DNA of 64,000 nucleotides from Ariolimax columbianus (Eukaryota; Mollusca; Gastropoda; Stylommatophora; Arionidae): assembly GCA_036924085.1 (NCBI GenBank), contig JAVGWX010000019.1, forward strand, positions 16,724,631-16,788,630, read 5' to 3'. Numbering within the stretch: position 1 is the first letter of the stretch; each line of letters starts with the position of its first letter. A model generated the notes under the pieces. It ran no database searches, was not told the origin of the DNA, and was given only the letters and a program-made list of their open reading frames with translations. This document shows, piece after piece, positions 57,682-64,000 of the stretch. Both the position numbers and the translations under genes were made by a program.

Positions 57682-58165
57682 TTATCTCTACACCCTATGG
57701 TAGAAGACTCTACACCCTGTGGTAGAACACTCTACACCCTATGGTAGAAGACTCTACACCCTATGGTAGAACACTCTACACCCTATGGTAGAACACTCTA
57801 CACCCTATGGTAGAAGACTCTACACCCTATGGTAGAAGACTCTACACCCTATGGTAGAACACTCTACACCCTATGGTAGAAGACTCTACACCCTATGGTA
57901 GAACACTCTACACCCTATGGTAGAAGACTCTACACCCTATGGTAGAAAACTCTACACCCTATGGTAGAACACTCTACACCCTATGGTAGAAGACTCTACA
58001 CCCTATGGTTGAAAACTCTACTCCCTATGGTAGAAGACTCTACACCCTATGGTAGAAAACTCTACACCCTATGGTAGAAGACTCTACACCCTATGGTAGA
58101 AGACTCTACACCCTATGGTAGAAGACTCTACACCCTATGGTAGAAGACTCTGCACCCTATGGTCG
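57682..58165. repeat. 22-bp minisatellite
   Basis: About 22 units of ACTCTACACCCTATGGTAGA plus AG or AC. Decayed relatives of the unit continue to about 58445. Confidence 0.96.
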
Positions 58166-58447
58166 AAGAAAACGGTATATCTCATGGTAGAAAACTGTAC
58201 ACTCTATGCTAGAAGACTCTACATTCTAAGGTAGACGACTCTACACACAATGGTAGAAGAAGAAGGTATATCATGGCAGAATACTGCAACCCAATTGTTC
58301 AACACTGTTTTTTATGGTGGAGACTGCACATGTCGTGGTGAAGACTACTACCACTGGTAGAAGGCTCTACACCATTTTTTGAAGAATCGATAACCTGTAG
58401 AAGAAGACTCCACATCTCAAAGCAGAAGACAGTGCACTACACGATAG
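58166..58447. repeat. Degenerate tail of the 22-bp array
   Basis: Scattered GGTAGAAGACTCTAC-like phrases with growing divergence, ending just before the 37-bp array. Confidence 0.6.
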
Positions 58448-59092
58448 AATACTATCAGTATGTTGTGCCTGTCCCTGACGCGACGCCCTGATCGGTATGT
58501 TGTGCCTGTCCCTGACGCGACGCCCTGATCGGTATGTTGTGCCTGTCCCTAACGCGACGCCCTGATCGGTATGTTGTGCCTGTCCCTGACGCGACGCCCT
58601 GATCGGTATGTTGTGCCTGTCCCTGACGCGACGCCCTGATCGGTATGTTGTGCCTGTCCCTGACGCGACGCCCTGATCGGTATGTTGTGCCTGTCCCTGA
58701 CGCGACGCCCTGATCAGTATGTTGTGCCTGTCCCTGACGCGACGCCCTGATCGGTATGTTGTGCCTGTCCCTGACGCGACGCCCTGATCAGTATGTTGTG
58801 CCTGTCCCTGAAGCGACGCCCTGATCAGTATGTTGTGCCTGTCCCTGACGCGACGCCCTGATCAGTATGTTGTGCCTGTCCCTGACGTGACGCCCTGATC
58901 AGTATGTTGTGCCTGTCCCTGATGTGACGCCCTGATCAGTATGTTGTGCCTGTCCCTGACGCGACGCCCTGATCAGTATGTTGTGCCTGTCCCTGACGCG
59001 ACGCCCTGATCAGTATGTTGTGCCTGTCCCTGACGTGACGCCCTGATCAGTATGTCGTGCCTGTCCCTGACGTGACGGCCTGATCAGTATGT
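58448..59092. repeat. 37-bp minisatellite with GATCAGTAT core
   Basis: About 17 units of GATCAGTATGTTGTGCCTGT plus CCCTGACGCGACGCCCT, very uniform, with CGG/CAG and ACGCG/ACGTG variants. Confidence 0.97.
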
Positions 59093-59427
59093 TGTGTCTG
59101 ACAGGACAAGTGTTTCAGTTTCAGAGGTCAGCTAGCACAGTCAGTGTCCTAACCGCGACTGACAAACGCTCAGCAAGGTATACGCACATTCACAATGGAC
59201 AATATATTTACCGAATACAATTAAATTATTTCCTGTTTTTGAAAAAGGTTCTGAATAGTATAATTGAAGGGCATTCGTTTATCTTGACCTATATCTCCAG
59301 TTACATTTCCGTTTAGGGCCCAAGATGCAACAGTGAGTGAGCAGTCAACAGCTAACGACCCACGGCTGGCTACTTTCACAAGGTCAGTGACTGATAACTG
59401 ATGGCTATGGAAACAGACTGCGGTCAT
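59093..59427. other. No recognised feature
   Basis: Unique-looking DNA. No coding or repeat signal is supported. Confidence 0.4.
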
Positions 59428-59605
59428 GCAGTCTGGCTAAGTGATTAGGGATTGAATAGGAAAGACAAACCCAGTCCCCAAAATGCCGTGCTGAATTCGG
59501 ATGTGTAGAAACGAAAGGCACAGAAATCGCATTCCATCTGTCCACTTCATCACTACGTCACAAACGTCCTTTTCAGGACAGACATCTAAGAATAAGAATA
59601 TATCC
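59428..59605 (+). mobile_element. SINE with tRNA A box, shared core and LINE-like 3' end
   Basis: GTCTGGCTAAGTGATTAGGG resembles an A box. The B-box region is deleted. Then follow the core (CGTGCTGAATTCGGATGTGT, AACGAAAGGCACAGAAATCG) and a 3' end with CACAAACGTCCTTTTCAGGA (hairpin GTCCT-TTTC-AGGAC), closing in AAGAATAAGAAT. The 3' part matches family E LINE ends at 56229 and 61396. Confidence 0.65.
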
Positions 59606-60243
59606 CTGGTAACAATACGTACCAGTCGACCTAACTGTAAAAAGGTACCTGACTTTTGTTAGGAAAGGAAAAACGTCAGCGGGAAGTGAAGCTGACTCCC
59701 CTCCCCCTCTTTGTCACCAAAATACACATTGAGGGTTAGCCCAATGGCGCTCTAACACTTTATCTCCGACAGCAGTATCGGCTATGATACTATATTTAGC
59801 CTTAGTTAAAAATTTGCTTATTTGTAGGGCCTCTGCCTGTAAAAGTATTGGAACCGCTGATTCAGATCAAATATGGCACGTGCTTGCCAGATTCAACAAC
59901 ACTAATACCGTGCCTGGTGGAACTCCTTCACCCTTTTGTGTTCTCCTGTGGTTACTCCAGTTTACCGAGCATTTTTACTACTCAACCTTCAGTATTCATT
60001 ACCAACCATCAAAACGTTTACAGTTCCCCATGGAGCATATGCATTTGATACATACACGCCATATAGCCCTTTCCTATTCTATCCCTTCCACTTCAGTCCA
60101 CGTTTTTACCGTTTCATTAAATTTTGTCGTGTGTTTTCTTTCATTCTACCTTTTCTGTCCTGGGGATTCTAGACCAGCGACTGTTTTAAAATGCTAATAA
60201 GCAGTTTGCCCATAAGTATTTTATCCAGAGTCAGAGTCCTTTT
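59606..60243. other. No recognised feature
   Basis: Short ORFs only. No domain or repeat is recognised. Confidence 0.4.
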
Positions 60244-60445
60244 AACTTAACTTAACATAACATAACTTAACTTAACTTAACTTAACTTAACTTAACTTAA
60301 CATAACTTAACTTAACATAAAATACCTTAACTTAACATAACTTAACATAACTTAACTTCTTTATACTAGTTTAGAAGACCGTACAGAGTCTGTATTCAAC
60401 TAGCTTTTACATTTTCTAGTTCTAAAAACTATGCGCATCCATTCT
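60244..60445 (-). mobile_element. CR1 3' end with expanded tail
   Basis: An (AACTT)n/(AACAT)n run of about 110 bp is the complement of an expanded TTAAG tail. It is followed by TTTATACTAGTTTAGAAGAC, CAGAGTCTGTATTCAACTAG and a few bases of the RT C-terminal region. It is 5'-truncated to under 100 bp. The terminal stem reads CTAGTT/AACTAG instead of CTGGTT/AACCAG. Confidence 0.9.
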
Positions 60446-60996
60446 CCTCATTTCATTCGTATTGTAGCAGATCCCACTGTTTGCCTTGGCCGTGATCTAT
60501 CTTAGAACATTCTCACACTCATCCACATCATCATGACCATACTCAGTAAATGACATATCAAACAGCAGGTGGCATATTTATTATATCATACTCATATCAT
60601 ACAATGAGTAGAGAGATTACAAACACAATATAATACATATCTTAACTAAACATTCAACTAAAACGGGAATTGTAAGCATTAGCTATTGATGGAATTCCCA
60701 ACTATCTAAAAACCCAATTCTATTGCCTTGCAATTACATCACACACACACCGCCTTAACTGCGTCTTCAACACACCTTATCAAATACTCTTCCTCACTGA
60801 AATCCCCTCAGGCGGGCGATCTCGACATAACTCGTTCACAATGTGTCCTTGCTTACAAACACACTTTCACATTATCTATTAATGCAAAACTCACACACCT
60901 ATTTGAGCGATCCTGTTCTATCACTAAACATTCGTCCAACCGTCAATCAATCGCTCCTCTATCTAAAGTCGGTGAGTTAAACACACTATCTACATT

Positions 60997-61034
<38 letters not shown>

Positions 61035-61084
61035 CTCCTCCATACAGCCTCTCTCTCTCCCTCACTCTCCATCTCTCATCCAGC
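60446..61084. other. No confident feature, (CT)n at 61001-61032
   Basis: AC-rich stretches and a CT dinucleotide run. No coding signal is supported. Confidence 0.4.
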
Positions 61085-61390
61085 CTCTCGAGCTAAACTT
61101 GACCAATCGATCTCAGGTATGGTCATCTTCAATTCCAATTGGAACGAACCACTTTGCACACCTGTCACTCATTCTCTCGCAGCAAGCCCCGTTGCCAATT
61201 TCGTCTGTCAATCAATCTCCCCCTACCAAAATCGGAAGGCCAGTGGTCAGTTTCTACCTGTCCACATTCCTTAACCCAACTCTGTTCTCCTTTGCTGAGA
61301 CAGTGAGTGACCTTGACATGCATTCATGTAGCTTTAAGCTTTAACATGTTCAGGCATCCTAAACTCCCCTTGCTCCGACGGGAACTGTTA
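61085..61390 (+). repeat. Dispersed repeat U1, second copy
   Basis: A plus-strand homologue of 43576-43985. GGAAGGCCAGTGGTCAG, then CTACCTGTCCACATTCCTTA and GAGACAGTGAGTGACCTTG are shared, and the end CGACGGGAACTGTTACA is shared too. It is truncated or rearranged after about 61340 and followed by a TTC microsatellite. Confidence 0.7.
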
Positions 61391-61395
61391 CAGTA

Positions 61396-61865
61396 TTCTT
61401 CTTCTTCTTCTTCTTCTTCAGCTTTTTCCTTCGGAATTTGTCCTAAAAAGGACGTTTGAGAAGGCATGTGGTAGTTTACAGCTAGATCAGGATATCTACG
61501 CCTTTCGGACTGACACATCCGATTTCAACACGACATATTTTTGGGACCGTGTTTGCTTTCACTCTCCGATCCCTTCTTCTTTCCATTCGGGATTCTTAGG
61601 TCAATGATATATCTGCAGGTCAGTCGTCATTATTATATCTATAGTATTCACTAGGTCTGAGCTGCTACCTTACGTATTTTGACTAGCTACGCACTCTCTG
61701 TCCAGGTCTGACATGTCATTCGTCTATAAAGTGGGCATTCTTGTAGCTTGTGATCAGGTCTAGCCCCACATGGACACTTATTTGTGTGAGATCTTTAGAC
61801 GGTATAGATGTTCCAGTAGTCCGTAGTGATTAGTTCTCGTGCCGAATAAGGTAGATTCTTGGTTT
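61396..61865 (-). mobile_element. Family E LINE: Cys-His module, C-terminus and 3' UTR
   Basis: The minus strand starts with SHTNKCPCGARPDHKLQECP and LYRRMTCQTW (Cys-His module), then GSSDLVNTIDIIMTTDLQIY and a stop, which is the typical end of RNase H-bearing LINE ORF2. The 3' UTR has ATGTCGTGTTGAAATCGGAT (core), AAACGTCCTTTTTAGGACAA (hairpin) and a (GAA)n tail at 61396-61420. This copy ties the shared core domain to a LINE 3' UTR. Confidence 0.8.
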
Positions 61866-61904
61866 TTTGTTTTAGTTGGTGAATTGAGTGAATTGCAGAT
61901 AAAA

Positions 61905-62617
61905 CAAACCTCATGACCAATAACATAACCTGGTTTAAATCAGTAATAGAGGCAAATGGGCAGGAACTTGAGGTGGTAAAACTTTTCAAATATCTGGGAT
62001 CGTTGATCAGCGAAGAGGGTTCGAAGCCAGAGGTAATTGCAAGAATAGCACAAACAACAGCGGCACTGACTCGACTGAAACCTATATGGCAAGACAAGCG
62101 GCTCGCCCTCGGCATAAAAGTTAGACTAATGCGCTCTCTGGTGCTATCAATATTTATGTATGCCTGCGAGACCTGGACCATTACAGCAGATATCCAGGGC
62201 AGGATACATGCAATGGCAATGAGGTGCTATAGAAAACTCAAAAATGGGACATGTAAAGATCGTGTCACGAACGTAGTAATACGTAAGATAGTTGAAGATG
62301 CTATTGGTCCTTTTGAAGATCGGTTCACAGCTATCAAAAGACGAAAGATGGCCTGGTTCGGGCACGTCGCGAGGTCCAACGGAATTACCAACTCGATACT
62401 CTTTGGTTCCGTACCAGGACAGAGAGGGCGAGGACGTCCAAGGAAGAGATGGGTGGACAACATCATTGAGTGGTCAGGCCTTCGTCCCGGTGAGATTCGT
62501 CAGGCGGCGATAGACAGAGAGGGATGGCGTGGGATTTTGGGAGTGTCTTCGTGTGTGCCCCAACGACCTGACGGGTTACGGGATGAACTGAACTGAACTG
62601 AACTGACCTGAATTGAG
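61905..62617 (+). mobile_element. Family C LINE, RT C-terminal region, open frame
   Basis: A 227-codon frame from 61913 to 62596 reads KLFKYLGSLISEEGSKPEVI, ARIAQTTAALTRLKPIWQDK, SLVLSIFMYACETWTITADI, RMAWFGHV-type sequence (RRKMAWFGHVARSN), RGRGRPRKRWVDNIIEW and REGWRGILGVSSCVPQRP. This is the domain after the RT palm in RTE-type LINEs. The catalytic palm itself is missing by 5' truncation. It ends in (AACTG)n at 62585-62612. An adjacent GACGGGTTACGGGATGAA is the family's 3' UTR start. Confidence 0.9.
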
Positions 62618-62889
62618 TCTGGTCTACTGTTTATGGTCATATCTTCTCTCCATTGAGGCATTTACTGTCTTCTGATGATGTCATTGATCTGATAGGGCCA
62701 CATCTCTGTTATTTCTCGTGATTCCGCAGTGGGAGGGTGACCATTGAATCGATATTGTTGACGATCTCTGAAAGTTTCCTAGTTCTGCTCTGATTTTTTC
62801 ATAACATGGATTTATTGTTTGTTTTATGAATTACTTGTATTATAAATCTATAGTTTGTGAAGATATCGTTCTGTTGGTAGTTGCTTTTC
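62618..62889. other. No recognised feature
   Basis: No repeat or coding match is supported. Confidence 0.35.
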
Positions 62890-63260
62890 TGTCTCAAGTA
62901 ATTTTAGTTATCGCTGGAGAGCCATGAATTCTACTCTGAAATTTGTTTACGACTTCCCTGTTGGGAAAGCCTCTTTTGTTATATTTCCTATTTTGTGTCA
63001 TGAATATACCTCCTCCCTCGTTTCGGTGTGTACTCTCTGCGGAACGTTCTGTGTACACCTGCGTCCATTCTTTGGCATTATATTTCTTTTTAATCATCGC
63101 TTGTGCCAAGATTTGTAGCTTATGGTCTTGTCTTTTGATTCCTGGTATCTACTCGATCCATGTTTTCTTAGCCAGTCTGCCACTTGGAGGCGTAATATAG
63201 TCTTGGTCAGTTATGGGTCCCTAACCCTGATGCAAGCAAGCAGCTACGAGTAGCTGATGC
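62890..63260 (-). mobile_element. RNase H-bearing LINE fragment (family E-like)
   Basis: The minus strand reads LTKTILRLQVADWLRKHGSS-like sequence (frame mixed), then MAQAMIKKKYNAKEWTQVYT, ERSAESTHRNEGGGIFM. The WTxxYTDGSxxx...GGGGxF start of an RNase H domain is recognisable, but the catalytic Asp of YTDGS is replaced (YTERS). The upstream part is homologous to 56380-56530. Confidence 0.72.
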
Positions 63261-64000
63261 ATCTTCGACCCAAGTTCCAATCTTATCTTTCTGTATCCTT
63301 TCATCAGTTTTACATTTGTGTGCCATTGTATTGCTCCACGTTACATACACAGTCAGTGCAATGAATTTCCAGCCGCGCAATATTTTAGATACGGTCCAAA
63401 GTTGCTGTAGGATTTTGTTTTAAAATCGGAAAACTGATTCCTGGAGTGAACCCAGTCTTAACAATTGGTACCATAACAATTTAGCTAGTAAAGGCGGCCA
63501 GCGTGACATGTATTTACAGACGGGTGACTAATCCGTTTGGTCATATAACAAGAATGTCTCCAAACCTTCCAGCTGCTCGAGCCTTTAACAACAGACAGCA
63601 CCACTTCAGCGCATGAGGAAGACCACGAACATTATGAATTATGTATCAAGAAGCACGGACTAAACATATCCACGCCTTCACAAATAGCAGGCGAAGAACG
63701 ATTATGGGTCTCCCTGCCTGTCTAACAATGTCAGAAAGCAGACGAGATAAGGTGAATATTAGACTATCAGTGTCTTTATCTCTTTAATATTTATATGTAC
63801 TGATGGCGTCATAACTGGCTGCGGGTCTACATTGCTCTTCTGTTTTAGTTCATTATAGATGTCGCCAGACCATGGATTTGCCAGGAATTCACACTAGCTG
63901 ACGACCTACATTTGAGTTTACCGACACGTGTTGTTTTCCATTTAGACTTGTCAATTCGTTCGTTTTGTGTGTTTTCTTCCGTCCGATATCCTGGAAAAAT
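63261..64000. other. No confident feature
   Basis: May include more decayed LINE (63261-63450, minus strand), but no motif is clear. GTAAAGGCGGCCAGCGTGA at 63490 recalls the sequence at 39273. Confidence 0.35.

Overview
This window is metazoan nuclear DNA, most likely from a mollusc or another lophotrochozoan. The evidence is a spliced gene with GT-AG introns, CR1-, RTE- and RNase H-bearing non-LTR retrotransposons, several tRNA-derived SINE families, a mariner-like fragment and very heavy tandem repeats. The phylum is an inference; nothing here fixes the species. I see no bacterial operon, rRNA, functional tRNA or CRISPR locus.

One host gene can be supported. It is a core-2/I-branching beta-1,6-N-acetylglucosaminyltransferase (GCNT family) on the + strand. 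It has a large first coding exon (4602-5386), two short internal exons (15984-16067 and 17022-17161) and a terminal exon (33185-33375). Splice phases agree across all junctions. One internal exon, expected between 17162 and 33184 by comparison with the family, was not found. The introns hold most of the repeats described here, including a 7-kb 43-bp satellite that stops about 360 bp before the last exon.

Layout: 1-4511 is a cluster of one RNase H-bearing non-LTR family ('family A'). 4581-5386 is GCNT exon 1. 5525-11575 is a nest of CR1 and family A copies, including a nearly intact CR1 inserted into a family A copy. 11576-15983 holds SINE and LINE remnants and a 17/32-bp minisatellite. 15984-17161 has GCNT exons 2 and 3 around TA/GATA microsatellites. 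17383-25857 is a run of minisatellites, a foldback mariner-like fragment, an RTE endonuclease remnant and a 1.1-kb polypurine array. 25858-32826 is the 43-bp satellite. 33185-33375 is the last GCNT exon. 33376-49340 is intergenic with SINEs, LINE pieces and short minisatellites. 49351-53192 holds a 15-bp satellite and a 28/42-bp array. 53193-64000 has more LINE and SINE remnants and 22- and 37-bp minisatellites.

The most informative signals are: target-site duplications that date nested insertions; a CR1 3' stem-loop whose stem keeps pairing through a double substitution; a sequence domain and 3' hairpin shared between tRNA-derived SINEs and the 3' UTR of a LINE; two 37-bp minisatellites 18 kb apart that share a repeat unit; and a minisatellite whose 42-bp unit looks like an older 28-bp unit plus 14 bp. 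All LINE copies seen carry inactivating damage.
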